Under the pieces are notes generated by a model, which worked only from the letters and a program-made list of their open reading frames with translations, had not been told where the DNA came from and did not search any database. Below, in pieces: positions 8,482-19,045 of a stretch of 64,000 nucleotides of DNA. The stretch's first letter is position 1; the number at the start of each line of letters is the position of its first letter. The position numbers were made by a program, and so were the translations under genes. Source of the stretch: Skermanella mucosa (GTDB lineage Bacteria; Pseudomonadota; Alphaproteobacteria; Azospirillales; Azospirillaceae); assembly GCF_016765655.2 (NCBI RefSeq), contig NZ_CP086106.1, positions 1,176,501 to 1,240,500 of the forward strand, written 5' to 3'.

Positions 8482-9616
8482 ATGAGTAAGACGATCATAT
8501 CGCAGTCCCCCCTTCGGCCATCCTTGGGGAATATAAAATTTAATATTATTTCAATACAGTATTTAAGGGCGTTCGCCGCTCTCCTGGTGGTGTTTCACCA
8601 TGCGCGCTACCAGATCGCCGACTTCGAGGTGTTCTACAAGGGGGGCGTCTGGCCGTTCGGGCAGGCGGGCGTGGACATCTTCTTCGTCATCAGCGGCTTC
8701 ATCATGTGGATGACGACTTCGGCGCGGCCGACCACGCCGGCCGACTTCATCCGGAACCGCGTCGTCCGGATCGTCCCGATGTACTGGCTCGTGACCCTGG
8801 CCGTGGCGGTCGCGGCCCTGCTGCTGCCGAATCTGTTCCGGGCGGTCGAGCTGACGCCCGAGCACGTGATCAAGTCGCTGTTCTTCGTCCCCCATTTCTA
8901 TCCCGGCGCGCCGACCCGGATCTGGCCCCTGCTGATCCCGGGCTGGACCCTCAATTACGAGATGTTCTTCTACCTGGTCTTCGCGGCGGCGCTGTTCCTG
9001 CCGCGCGCCCTGATCATCCCGGCGATCACCGCCCTGTTCGCGGCGATCTCGGTGATCGGCCTGGTGGTCCCCTTCGAGGATCCGATCCTGATCTTCTTCG
9101 CGGATTCCATCATCCTGGAATTCGTGGCCGGAATGCTGCTCGGCCGGCTCTACCTGCAAGGGCGGCTGGCGTTGCCGGCCTGGGCCGCCGTGCCGGCGAT
9201 CGCCGCCGGGCTGGTCTGGATGGTCGCCCTGACCCCCTGGGAGGCTCCCGAGACGCGCCTGCTGGTCTGGGGCGTGCCGGCCGTCCTGACGGTCGCCGGC
9301 TGCCTGTCGCTGGAGGCCAGGGGGGCGGTCGGCAGGAACGGGCTGCTGACCCTGCTGGGCGATGCCTCCTACTCGATCTACCTGACCCATATCCTGACGC
9401 TCGGCGTGATCAGGACGGTCTGGAGCCGGCTGGGGCTGGTCGAGCAGGACCCCGCCGCCGCCTGGATCTTCATGGCCTCGGCGATCGCGATATCGTCGGC
9501 GGCGGGCGTCGCGGCGTATATCCTGCTCGAGGCGCCGATCCAGAGGCTGGCGCGCCGCCGGCGGCCCGGGTCCGGGCGCCGGTCCGCCGTCGCGGCCGGC
9601 GCCCGGCTCCCTGCGG

Positions 9617-9633
<17 letters not shown>
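8482..9633 (+). CDS. Membrane acyltransferase (acyltransferase 3 / OafA-ExoZ family)
   Basis: 383 residues from ATG 8482; ATG 8446 in the same frame is possible and neither has a clear ribosome site. The protein has about 10 membrane helices. It opens with ISIQYLRAFAALLVVFHHARY, the family's hallmark first helix with the conserved His, followed by GVDIFFVISGFIMW and the Asn-Tyr-Glu motif in the sixth region (GWTLNYEMFFYLVF). These proteins transfer acetyl or succinyl groups to surface sugars such as exopolysaccharide or O-antigen. The C-terminus is Arg-rich and cytoplasmic. The first coding 70 bases are strikingly AT-rich against the rest of the window. Its end overlaps the convergent kinase gene by 17 bases. 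Confidence 0.88.
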
Positions 9634-11532
<1,899 letters not shown>

Positions 11533-11536
<4 letters not shown>

Positions 11537-12822
11537 GGGAGGGATCGCGGGCTTCGAGGGGTGGGAAAGGCTTGGCGGACGGTCCAGTCTGCATCCTTGC
11601 CGAAGGAATTCGACGGCAGCGACGGCCCGGAGGCCAGCGCCCGGGGCCGTTCGGGGACGGTCAGGTTGCGGTCGATCCAGCGCGTCAGCGCCTGGTGGAA
11701 TTCCGGCCCGGCGGGGGCGTCCGGGGCCGGCACGACGAAGGCCTTCAGCCTGTCTCCCTCGTCCGGCGTCATCAGGCGCACCGCCGCGTCGGCGACCCAG
11801 GGATGCTCGCACAGCCGCCGCCGCACATGGTCGGGAGAGACGTTCGCGCCGCCGACCTGCACCATTCCGTCCAGGCGCCCCGCGACGCGGAAGCGGCCGT
11901 CGGCGGACCAGTCCAGCCGGTCCGGCGCCGGAACGTCCCGCTCCGTTCCGTCCGCCGAGGTCCGGCGCAGGGTCGAATCCCCGGCGCGGCGCCACCAGGG
12001 CATCGGCCGGAACCCGTCGGCCGGCTCGTCGCGCCAGCCGATGCCGCCGGTCTCCGACGAGCCGTACAGTTCGACCAGACGGTCCAGCCCGGCCCGGATC
12101 GCGCCGCGGGCGGTCTCCGCCGGGCAGGGCGCCGTCGAGACGGAGCCATGGACTCCCGCGGGCAGGGTGATCCCGCTGCGGACGACGGCCGACCAGAAGG
12201 CGGGATGGCCGACGATCAGGTCGCCGGGTGCCGCCAGAACCGCCAGCGCCGCCGGCGCCCGGCCCCGGACATCGACCACGGGCAGCCTGGCCGCGCCCCG
12301 GGGAGCGCCGGCCAGGATCGTCATCAGGAATCCGTAGATATGGTGGCAGGGCACCGCGCCGAGGATTCGGCGGCGCCCGGGGAACAGCGCGCGCAGGAAC
12401 TCCGCCTCCTGCTCCAGGTCGGCAAGGCGGTGGCGGCAAGGCTTGGCGGCCCCGGTGCTGCCCGAAGTCCTGAAGGTGATGTGCGAGCCGCACCGGGGAA
12501 GCGCCGACCGGCAGGTATCCAGCAGGCCGCCGAAGGTCCGCCGGGTCGGCAGGTAGTCGGCCGACCCGGCCTCTCCCAGGTTGAGCGCTTCGGCCAGCGC
12601 CGCCGAGAGCTGGAGCATCTCCAGGCTGTCGGCCTCGATCAGGCCGTCCCGCCAAGCCTCCCCGCCCGGGCCGTCGCCGCCGGAAAGGCCGGCGAAGACC
12701 TCGAAACCGGGCCGCAGGCGGGCGAACTCGCCCGCGATCAGGTCGGCGACGAAACGCGCCAGGGCCGGGCCGTCCGACCACCAGCTTCTTCCGGAACCGA
12801 ACTCTCCTGCTTCCCCGGCCAC
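11533..12822 (-). CDS. pcl: 4-coumarate-CoA ligase-like adenylating enzyme, PYP-activation type
   Basis: 429 residues from a GTG at 12822. It has the adenylate-forming motifs in order: FRTSGSTGAAKP 117-128 (P-loop), YGSSET 253-258, the hinge region GRLDGMVQVGGANVSPDHV 315-333, and a C-terminal NSFGKD with candidate catalytic Lys409. It is shorter than ordinary CoA ligases (about 500-550), as in the PYP-activation family that makes p-coumaroyl-CoA for loading PYP. Residues 60-85 (ADSLEMLQLSAALAEAL) resemble the Ser-containing helix of an acyl carrier protein. Its stop overlaps the PYP-kinase start by ATGA, so the two are likely made together; the chromophore role is inferred from that pairing. 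An alternative reading as a generic aryl-CoA ligase is less likely. Upstream, TTGCAA near 12882 is a weak -35 candidate. Confidence 0.85.
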
Positions 12823-12921
12823 GCGCCCGACCCATCGATAAGGGTAAAAGACGCGCCGATAGTGTCACATCGGACGGGCATTGCAAATCCGTCCGAACAG
12901 GAAACCAGGCTCAAAAATCGG

Positions 12922-13062
12922 TCAGACGTCGTAGACCGGTCCCGGTGTCTTCTTGTTCTCGCCGCCCGAACGCTCCTCCTCCTTCTCGGTCAGCGTCTTG
13001 TCGCGCCCGGCATCGGTTCCCGGCTGGGGCTTTTCGTCTTTCTTGGCGTCATCTTCGGCCAT
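12922..13062 (-). CDS. Small acidic/lysine-rich hydrophilic protein (46 aa)
   Basis: 46 residues from ATG 13062 with GGGAG about 8 bases before it. The sequence begins MAEDDAKKDEKPQPGTDAG and continues with a run of Glu/Lys and TPGPVYDV at the end. It is predicted to be disordered, with no membrane helix or cysteine. I recognise no family. It is read toward the ligase gene, 100 bases upstream of that gene's start, and divergent from the porin. Clean ribosome site and boundaries support a real gene. Confidence 0.5.
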   Translation of the reverse strand: MAEDDAKKDEKPQPGTDAGRDKTLTEKEEERSGGENKKTPGPVYDV

Positions 13063-13298
13063 GATCGTTCTCCCGTTGAAAACCGGTCCAACAGGCGATG
13101 CAAAGACGCGTTGCGATCAGAACGCAAAATGAATTTTGCGTAAATGAACTTCGAACTTACTTCCAAAATACAAGGTGTTGCTGCTGTGCATCATATTTCC
13201 GTCATGACGTTCAGTCTCATCGGTAATTGTTGCGTATGTATCTATTCGCCGCTCTGATGGGGACACGCTTCATCAATCGACCCGATCAGGGAATGGTC

Positions 13299-14480
13299 AT
13301 GAGAAATCTCCTCCTTGCCACCACGGCCATCGCCGCAGTCGCCCTGAGCGCTCAATCCGCCCAGGCGCAGCTCGTCGTGAGCCTGGGCGGTTACACCGAG
13401 TTCTTCGGCGCCTATTACGATGACGACGCCTCGAACCGGACCAGTCGCGAGTTCGCGCTGGAGACCGAGATCGTCGTCCGCGCCGATGGCAAGGCTGACA
13501 ACGGCCTTCTCTACGGTGCCAAGGTCGAGCTGCAGAACAGCACCGGCGCCGCCTCGAACAGCGTCGGCACCGACGAGGCGTCGGTCTATCTCGGCGGCAC
13601 CTGGGGCCGCATCGAGCTGGGCGACTTCGACGGCGCCGCCGACACCCTGGCGATCTACGCTCCCCTGATCGGCGTCGAGCAGATCGACGGCGACGGCTAT
13701 CGCTTCCTGGAGAACTCGCCGGATGTCGGCCCGCGCGCCGGCTTCGCGCTGGGCAGCCTGCCGACCGGCAGCGTCGTCCAGGCTCCCGACTCGGGCGACG
13801 CCACCAAGGTCATGTACCTGACCCCGCGGTTCGGCGGCGTCCAGGCGGGCGTCAGCTACGCCACGCAGGACGACAGCGAGGGCCAGGACGTCGTCGGCTT
13901 CAAGACCGCCGGCGGCTACAAGGATTTCTGGGAAGTCGGCGCCAACTACACCGGCGAATTCTCCGGCTTCTCGGTCGCGGCGGGCGCCACCGGCAGCACG
14001 GCGACCGGCCAGGACCTGGGCGTCGTCGGCGGACCCTCGCTGGAGGATTTCTGGGCTTGGCAGGTCGGCGGCCAGGTCGGCTACGGCGCCTTCAAGCTCG
14101 GCGGCGGCTATATCGACGGCGGCGACTACAACGCGGTTTCCGGCGTGCCGGCGACTTCGGGCGACACCACCATCTGGCACGTGGGCGTCAGCTACACGGC
14201 CGGCCCGCTGGCTGTCGGCCTGTCCTACGCCGACGCCGAAGGCTTCAAGGGCGGTCCGGAGTTCGACGATTTCGGCGGCGTGACCCCCGCGACCTATGCC
14301 TCCTCCTACAAGACCTACGGCGGCGGCGCCGCCTACACCCTGGCTCCCGGCTTCACGGTCCAGGGCGACGTGATGTATGTGGACGAGGACCTGCGCAACG
14401 TGGACGCCACCACCGGCGTCGCCAGCACCACGAGCAACGAAGGCATCGTCGCCATCCTGAGCACCCGCCTGGACTTCTGA
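13299..14480 (+). CDS. Outer-membrane porin (Gram-negative porin, Porin_4 type)
   Basis: 393 residues from ATG 13299, chosen for GGGA about 8 bases upstream. A signal peptide MRNLLLATTAIAAVALSAQS ends at AQAQ. The mature part opens with LVVSLGGYTEFFGAYY and alternates amphipathic strands with Gly/Asp-rich turns, as in a 16-strand general porin. The internal ENSPDVGPRAG region fits the pore loop 3, and the protein ends STRLDF with the C-terminal Phe used by the BAM machinery. It should form a trimeric diffusion pore. It has its own 236-base upstream region and its own terminator, so it is probably monocistronic and highly expressed. Confidence 0.92.
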   Translation: MRNLLLATTAIAAVALSAQSAQAQLVVSLGGYTEFFGAYYDDDASNRTSREFALETEIVVRADGKADNGLLYGAKVELQNSTGAASNSVGTDEASVYLGGTWGRIELGDFDGAADTLAIYAPLIGVEQIDGDGYRFLENSPDVGPRAGFALGSLPTGSVVQAPDSGDATKVMYLTPRFGGVQAGVSYATQDDSEGQDVVGFKTAGGYKDFWEVGANYTGEFSGFSVAAGATGSTATGQDLGVVGGPSLEDFWAWQVGGQVGYGAFKLGGGYIDGGDYNAVSGVPATSGDTTIWHVGVSYTAGPLAVGLSYADAEGFKGGPEFDDFGGVTPATYASSYKTYGGGAAYTLAPGFTVQGDVMYVDEDLRNVDATTGVASTTSNEGIVAILSTRLDF

Positions 14481-14510
14481 TCCACGGGCAGGCCACGGCT
14501 GGAAGGAAAG

Positions 14511-14543
14511 GGGTGCGGCGCTTCGGGCGCGGCACCCTTTTTC
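14511..14543 (+). terminator. Rho-independent terminator after the porin gene
   Basis: GGGTGCGGCGC / GCGCGGCACCC stem (14511-14521 and 14527-14537, one mismatch) with a TTCGG loop, followed by TTTTTCG. It lies 30 bases after the porin stop. Confidence 0.85.
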
Positions 14544-14562
14544 GTTTTTCGGTTCTTCGGTA

Positions 14563-14733
14563 TCAGTTAGCCTGCTCGCCGAACCGGTGCTCGGCCGTGG
14601 AGTCCTCGCCGACCCGCGCGCTGGGAGTGGAGAAGGCATCGTAGGCGGGGTTGGTCAGGTAGTTCGACAGGACGATGCCCACGCCCGTCGCGATCACGAT
14701 GGCCGTCAGGGTCCCCAGGATAAACATCTTCAT
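14563..14733 (-). CDS. Small single-pass membrane protein (56 aa)
   Basis: 56 residues from ATG 14733, with GGAATG before the start as a weak ribosome site. An N-terminal hydrophobic helix (MFILGTLTAIVIATGVGIVL) is followed by a polar tail NYLTNPAYDAFSTPSARVGE, giving either a signal anchor or an uncleaved leader. No family recognised. It lies convergent to the porin, whose terminator is 20 bases beyond its stop and may act on both strands. Confidence 0.55.
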   Translation of the reverse strand: MKMFILGTLTAIVIATGVGIVLSNYLTNPAYDAFSTPSARVGEDSTAEHRFGEQAN

Positions 14734-14766
14734 CGGCATTCCATTCGTTCGTCTTTGCTTTTCCGT

Positions 14767-14800
14767 CCCGGAGCGCCGGCGGCGCTCCGGGATTTCTTTT
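14767..14800. terminator. Strong hairpin between two small minus-strand genes
   Basis: Perfect 11-bp arms CCCGGAGCGCC (14767-14777) and GGCGCTCCGGG (14781-14791) with a 3-base loop. The T-rich tail (ATTTCTTTT) lies on the plus-strand side, while the gene that ends nearest to it (stop at 14816) is on the minus strand. It could be a second stop for porin read-through or a minus-strand terminator without a U-run. Confidence 0.5.
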
Positions 14801-14815
14801 CTCTAGAACGCGACG

Positions 14816-14986
14816 TCACGAACCCTCGGGCGTGCGTCCCGCCTTGTCGCGGATCTCGTCGCGCTCGCCCATCTCCTCGAACTTGCGCTCGGGACTCTTG
14901 TCGGTGTCGCCGGATGCCTTTCCGGTCTTCCGGTCCAGCGCCTTCTCGATCTGCTCGGCCGCTTCGGAACCCTTGCCGGTGCTCAT
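14816..14986 (-). CDS. Small highly charged protein (56 aa)
   Basis: 56 residues from ATG 14986 with GGAGGGAGGAAGGC directly upstream, a very strong ribosome site. Sequence MSTGKGSEAAEQIEKALDRK then SPERKFEEMGERDEIRDK: Lys/Glu-rich, likely helical or disordered, no Cys, no membrane helix. No known family recognised. The strong initiation signal suggests abundant expression, as for small stress or stationary-phase proteins, but that is inference. Confidence 0.6.
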   Translation of the reverse strand: MSTGKGSEAAEQIEKALDRKTGKASGDTDKSPERKFEEMGERDEIRDKAGRTPEGS

Positions 14987-15041
14987 GCCTTCCTCCCTCC
15001 AGCTCTCGCGGTTGCAGGCGGATCGCCCGCACCCATCGCAC

Positions 15042-16052
15042 TCAGGGGAGCGGGGCGTCCTGACGGATCAACCCGTCAGACCGCAATTCCGCCCACAGGT
15101 CGGACGGAATTTTGTGGGCGAGCAGATCCATGTTTTCCTTGATCCGCGCCGGGCTGCCCATGCCGGGAATGACCGACGCAACCACCGGATGCCCCAGCGG
15201 GAACTGAAGGGCCGCAGCCTTCAACGGCACCCCGTGGCGGCGGCAGATCTCCTCGATCCGCCGGGTCTTCTCCAGGATCTCGGGCGAGGCCGGGGCATAG
15301 TCGTAGTGGGCGCCCTCGACCGGGCCGGTCGCCAGGATGCCGGAATTGTACGGCCCGCCCAGCACGATCCCGATGCCGCGCTTCTCGCAGAGCGGCATGA
15401 AGCTGTCCAGGCTCTCCTGGTCCAGCAGGGTGTAGCGGCCGGCCAGCAGGAAGCAGTCGAAGTCGCCGGCCTCGGCGAAGCGCTGGCAGGCTTCCCACTC
15501 GTTCAGGCCGGCCCCGATCGCCTTGACGACGCCCTGCTCGCGCAGCTTCAGCAGGGCGGGATAGGCGCCCTCCATGGCCTCCTTGAAGCGCTGCTCGAAC
15601 GCGTCGCCCTGGTTGCGCCGGTCGGCGTCGTGGATGAAGACGATGTCGACCCGGTCGGTTCCCAGCCGATGCAGGCTGTCCTCGAACGACCGCATCACGC
15701 CGTCATAGCTGTAGTCGAGCCCCCGGCGGAACGGCGGCACGTCCATGAACAGCCCCGCTTCGGTCGGTTCCCCGCGCGCCGGGAACAGGCGCCAGCCGAC
15801 CTTGGTGGACAGCACGACGTTCTCCCCGCGGACCCGGCGCAGCCAGCCGCCGACGCGGTGCTCGCTCAACCCGTGGCCGTAGAGCGGCGCCGTGTCCACG
15901 TAGCGCACGCCCGCCGCGAAGCTGGCGTCCAGGGCGGCCATCGCCGCCTCGTCGTCGATCGCCCGGTACATGTTGCCGAGCGAGGTCCCGCCGAATCCGA
16001 ACGCCGTCAGCGAGACATCCGTGCGGCCGAGCTTTCGCGTTTCCAGTTCCAT
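15042..16052 (-). CDS. Aldo/keto reductase, D-threo-aldose (L-fucose) dehydrogenase type
   Basis: 336 residues, the full length of the family. It begins MELETRKLGRTDVSLTAFGFGG and has the catalytic Tyr motif DTAPLYGHGLSE, STKVGW with the Lys, VDIVFIHD with the His, and the C-terminal cofactor segment VIPGMGSPARIKEN. This subgroup oxidises L-fucose/D-arabinose-type sugars (or pyridoxal) with NAD(P). The adjacent divergent gene is FucU-like, an L-fucose mutarotase homologue, which favours a sugar dehydrogenase feeding an oxidative fucose route. Other genes of that route are not in the window. Confidence 0.85.
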   Translation of the reverse strand: MELETRKLGRTDVSLTAFGFGGTSLGNMYRAIDDEAAMAALDASFAAGVRYVDTAPLYGHGLSEHRVGGWLRRVRGENVVLSTKVGWRLFPARGEPTEAGLFMDVPPFRRGLDYSYDGVMRSFEDSLHRLGTDRVDIVFIHDADRRNQGDAFEQRFKEAMEGAYPALLKLREQGVVKAIGAGLNEWEACQRFAEAGDFDCFLLAGRYTLLDQESLDSFMPLCEKRGIGIVLGGPYNSGILATGPVEGAHYDYAPASPEILEKTRRIEEICRRHGVPLKAAALQFPLGHPVVASVIPGMGSPARIKENMDLLAHKIPSDLWAELRSDGLIRQDAPLP

Positions 16053-16154
16053 GCCATCCTCCCGTACAGTTCAGTCCATCGTGACACGAATCGATGACAC
16101 GGCCGACTCCCCAGCCGGGGCGCCGGGCCGCATCAGGGCAGGAATAAGAAACCC

Positions 16155-16583
16155 ATGCTGAAGACAATCGATCCGCTGCTCAACGGAGCGCTGCTCCAGA
16201 TCCTCGCCGATATGGGGCACGGCGACGAACTCGCCATCGTCGACGCGAATTATCCCGCGGCGGCCAACGCCAGGCGGCTGGTCCGGCTGGACGGCATCAC
16301 GGCCACCGCGACGCTCAAGGCGGTGCTGTCGCTGCTGCCGCTCGACGACTTCGTCGAGACGCCGGCCGCCGTCATGACTCCCGGAACCGAGTGGCCGCCG
16401 ATCCTGGACGAGTTCCAGGCGCTGGCCGACCAAGCGGAGGGCAGGGAGGTCGAGATCCTGGGGATGGACCGCTTCGCCTTCTACGAACGGGCGCGCGGCG
16501 CCTATGCCGTGATCGCCACCGGCGAACGGCGGCTCTACGGCAACATCATCCTGGTCAAGGGCGTGATCCGTCCGGCCGAATGA
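16155..16583 (+). CDS. fucU: RbsD/FucU family sugar mutarotase
   Basis: 142 residues, usual FucU length. It starts [34 protein letters not shown], with the conserved His of the MGHGDE motif and the following Asp-Ala-Asn. It has [19 protein letters not shown] and ends with the [11 protein letters not shown] strand. FucU interconverts alpha and beta L-fucopyranose and forms a decamer in the cytoplasm. It is divergent from an aldose dehydrogenase gene with about 100 bases between, so the two may be co-regulated. Its last 29 bases overlap the convergent amine oxidase gene. No fucose transporter is nearby. Confidence 0.88.
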   Translation: MLKTIDPLLNGALLQILADMGHGDELAIVDANYPAAANARRLVRLDGITATATLKAVLSLLPLDDFVETPAAVMTPGTEWPPILDEFQALADQAEGREVEILGMDRFAFYERARGAYAVIATGERRLYGNIILVKGVIRPAE

Positions 16584-17835
16584 CGGCGGCCGCCGCCACG
16601 GCGGCGTCGATGCCGGTGAGGTAGGCGCCGTGCGCGGTGGAGTAGGACCCCCGCGAGCAGGCCTCCCCCGCGAAGAACAGGCGCCCGTCGATCGGCAGCA
16701 CGAGGTCGGCGCGGCGGTCGGCGCCGCCCGGCACCGCGTAGGAATAGGCGCCCCGCGACCACGGGTCCGCCGCCCAGGCCGACGCCGCCACCGGCTTCAG
16801 CTGCCGGCGGACCGAGGATCCGAACAGGCCGCACAGCTCCCCGACCGCGAAATCCTCCATCGCCCCGGCGCCGGCGCGCTCCAGGTCGAGCGCCAGGGCG
16901 CCGCCGTAATAGGCCTCGACCAGCGGCCGGCCGAGCGGCTCCAGGTGGTACAGCCCGGTCCGCGCGCGGTCCAGGGCGCCGGGCACCTGCGTGTCGGGCT
17001 CCAGGTCCCAGGGTCGGCCGCTCCCCTCGGCGAGTTCCAGGAACAGCTTCGCCACATGGCCCATGGGCAGGGCGCGGGCCGCCTCGGTCTTTTCCGGCGG
17101 CAGCGGCGGCGTGAAGCGGATCGCCTCGCCGTCCAGCAGCGGGGGCGGGACGGTCAGGATCACGGCCCGCCCGCACAGCTCGCCCTTGGGCGTGGTCAGC
17201 ACGACCCGCGGCCCGGTCATGTCTATCGACGTCACCGGCGTGTCGAGCGAAACCGGGACGCCGGCCCCGGCCCGCGCCACCAGCGTGCCGTAGCCCGACG
17301 CCACCCGCCAATTGACGCCGGTATCGGCGTAGCGCATCAGGTCCACCGCCGACAGCGCCCCCGGCTCGGCGCCGGAGATATAGCCGATGACCGCCTCGAA
17401 GCGGGGCAGCCAACGGTCCCCGGCGGGCAGCAGGTCGGCGACGCTGCGGTCCGGGCCACCATCGGGTCCGCCATCGCCGACGCGGTCGATCAGGTCCCAG
17501 AGCCGTGCCATCGCCTCCGCCCAGTCGGCCATGGCCTCCCGGCCCAGCCGGCGCCCGACGGCGCCCTGGCCCCAGTCCGGCGGGGTGCGGTCGATCTCCA
17601 GCCCCAGCCCCTCGGCGATCCCGCACCACGGGTTTCGGTCGGCGGAATGCAGCCAGCCGCAGCCCAGGTCGGCGGGATGGCCGCCGTCGGACAGGACGGT
17701 GTGGGCGCGGCCTCCCAGCCGGCCGCGCGCCTCGATCACCACCGCCGAGATCCCCCGGCGGCCCAGTTCACGCGCCGCCGCCAGGCCGGCGGCCCCGGCG
17801 CCGACCACCACCACATCCACTTCGCTGAACGGCAT
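16555..17835 (-). CDS. FAD-dependent amine oxidase family protein
   Basis: 426 residues from ATG 17835; the frame stays open far upstream over the ispH gene on the other strand, but only this part has homology. The start [20 protein letters not shown] is the FAD-binding Rossmann motif, followed by the [12 protein letters not shown] segment. Near the C-terminus [20 protein letters not shown] is the second FAD contact seen in flavin monoamine oxidases. These enzymes oxidise amines or polyamines with O2; related proteins act as desaturases, so the substrate is open. It overlaps the 3' end of fucU by 29 bases in convergent orientation. Confidence 0.88.
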   Translation of the reverse strand: MPFSEVDVVVVGAGAAGLAAARELGRRGISAVVIEARGRLGGRAHTVLSDGGHPADLGCGWLHSADRNPWCGIAEGLGLEIDRTPPDWGQGAVGRRLGREAMADWAEAMARLWDLIDRVGDGGPDGGPDRSVADLLPAGDRWLPRFEAVIGYISGAEPGALSAVDLMRYADTGVNWRVASGYGTLVARAGAGVPVSLDTPVTSIDMTGPRVVLTTPKGELCGRAVILTVPPPLLDGEAIRFTPPLPPEKTEAARALPMGHVAKLFLELAEGSGRPWDLEPDTQVPGALDRARTGLYHLEPLGRPLVEAYYGGALALDLERAGAGAMEDFAVGELCGLFGSSVRRQLKPVAASAWAADPWSRGAYSYAVPGGADRRADLVLPIDGRLFFAGEACSRGSYSTAHGAYLTGIDAAVAAAAVIRPDGSRP

Positions 17836-18045
17836 GAATCCCCTGTCGCCTTCGATCCCATCACGCCCGTTCAACAGATCGTGTGGAGGTTCGGACCGCG
17901 CGCACTGCTCCAAATGCGCGTTTGCCCGATTTTTCCCTTCCGATATAGCCTGGATCGTCCGGGGACCGCCGTCCCCGGACAGGGCCGGCCCCGGAAGCGA
18001 CCGGCCCGGACACGACCGGCCCGGAAACGACCGAAGGACGCGCTC

Positions 18046-19038
18046 ATGCAGGTGATCCTGGCCCAGCCCCGCGGTTTCTGCGCCGGCGTCGAGCGGGCGA
18101 TCGAGATCGTGGAACGGGCGCTCGCGCTCTACGGCCCTCCCGTCTATGTCCGGCACGAGATCGTCCACAACGGCCATGTGGTCGAACGGCTCAGGGCCAA
18201 GGGCGTGCGGTTCGTGGACGAGGTGGACGAGGTGCCGCCCGGCGGCGTCACGATCTTCAGCGCGCACGGCGTCTCGACCTCGGTGGACGAGGCGGCCCGG
18301 GCGCGCGGCCTCCACATCATCGACGCGACCTGCCCCCTGGTCGCCCGCGTCCACCTGGAAGGTGCCCGCTATTCCCGCCAGGGGCGGGACGTCGTGCTGA
18401 TCGGCCATGCCGGCCATGCGGAGGTCGAGGGAACCCTGGGACGGCTCAAGGGGCCGGTCCATCTCGTCGGCTCGGTCGAGGATGTCGCCGGGCTTGAAGT
18501 CTCCGATCCCGGCCGGGTCGCCTATATCACCCAGACGACGCTCAGCATCGACGACACCCGAAGCATCATCGAGGCGCTCAAGGCCCGCTTCCCCGCCATC
18601 GTCGGCCCCGACACCAACGACATCTGCTACGCCACCCAGAACCGCCAGCGCGCCGTGCTGAGCCTTGCCCCGCTGGTCGACCTGGTGCTGGTGGTCGGGG
18701 CGGCGAACAGCTCCAACTCCAACCGGCTGCGCGAGATCGCCCAGGATGCCGGCGTCCCCGCCCACCTGATCGACGATGCCTCGGCGCTCGACCCGGCCTG
18801 GCTCGAGGGGGTATCCTCGGTCGGCGTCACGGCGGGCGCCTCGGCGCCGGAGGACCTGGTCCAGGAGGTGCTGGCCGCGCTGTCCCGGCTTACGATGCTG
18901 CGGGTCATGACGCTTCCCGGCATAGAGGAAACCCTGCGTTTCCGCCTGCCCGCCGAGCTGGAGGCGGCCGGCCCCGGCCCGCTCCCCCGGCATCGATCCG
19001 ACATGCCGATCCGGCATGAAGACCTGAACAGGAAGTGA
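18046..19038 (+). CDS. ispH: 4-hydroxy-3-methylbut-2-enyl diphosphate reductase
   Basis: 330 residues from ATG 18046. IspH performs the last step of the MEP isoprenoid route, reducing HMBPP to IPP and DMAPP with a [4Fe-4S] cluster. The three cluster cysteines are visible: Cys12 (PRGFCAGV), Cys96 (DATCPLV) and Cys194 (NDICYATQ). Substrate residues occur in HEIVHN and the SSNSNRL loop. It sits 7 bases before hpnH in the same direction, a clear operon, so it may be an isoprenoid supply gene dedicated to hopanoids. Whether another ispH exists in the genome cannot be seen. The C-terminal 30 residues beyond the fold are Pro/Arg-rich. Confidence 0.95.
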   Translation: MQVILAQPRGFCAGVERAIEIVERALALYGPPVYVRHEIVHNGHVVERLRAKGVRFVDEVDEVPPGGVTIFSAHGVSTSVDEAARARGLHIIDATCPLVARVHLEGARYSRQGRDVVLIGHAGHAEVEGTLGRLKGPVHLVGSVEDVAGLEVSDPGRVAYITQTTLSIDDTRSIIEALKARFPAIVGPDTNDICYATQNRQRAVLSLAPLVDLVLVVGAANSSNSNRLREIAQDAGVPAHLIDDASALDPAWLEGVSSVGVTAGASAPEDLVQEVLAALSRLTMLRVMTLPGIEETLRFRLPAELEAAGPGPLPRHRSDMPIRHEDLNRK

Positions 19039-19045
19039 GCCGACG

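Noticed and set aside
11940-11990. tRNA T-loop-like GGTCGAATCC
   Set aside because: It lies inside the ligase coding sequence and no cloverleaf can be built around it.
11537-12886. Upstream extension of the PYP-kinase frame over the ligase gene
   Set aside because: The frame is open to 12886, but this part reads the ligase gene out of frame and has no homology; the kinase begins at the ATG at 11536, which overlaps the ligase stop.
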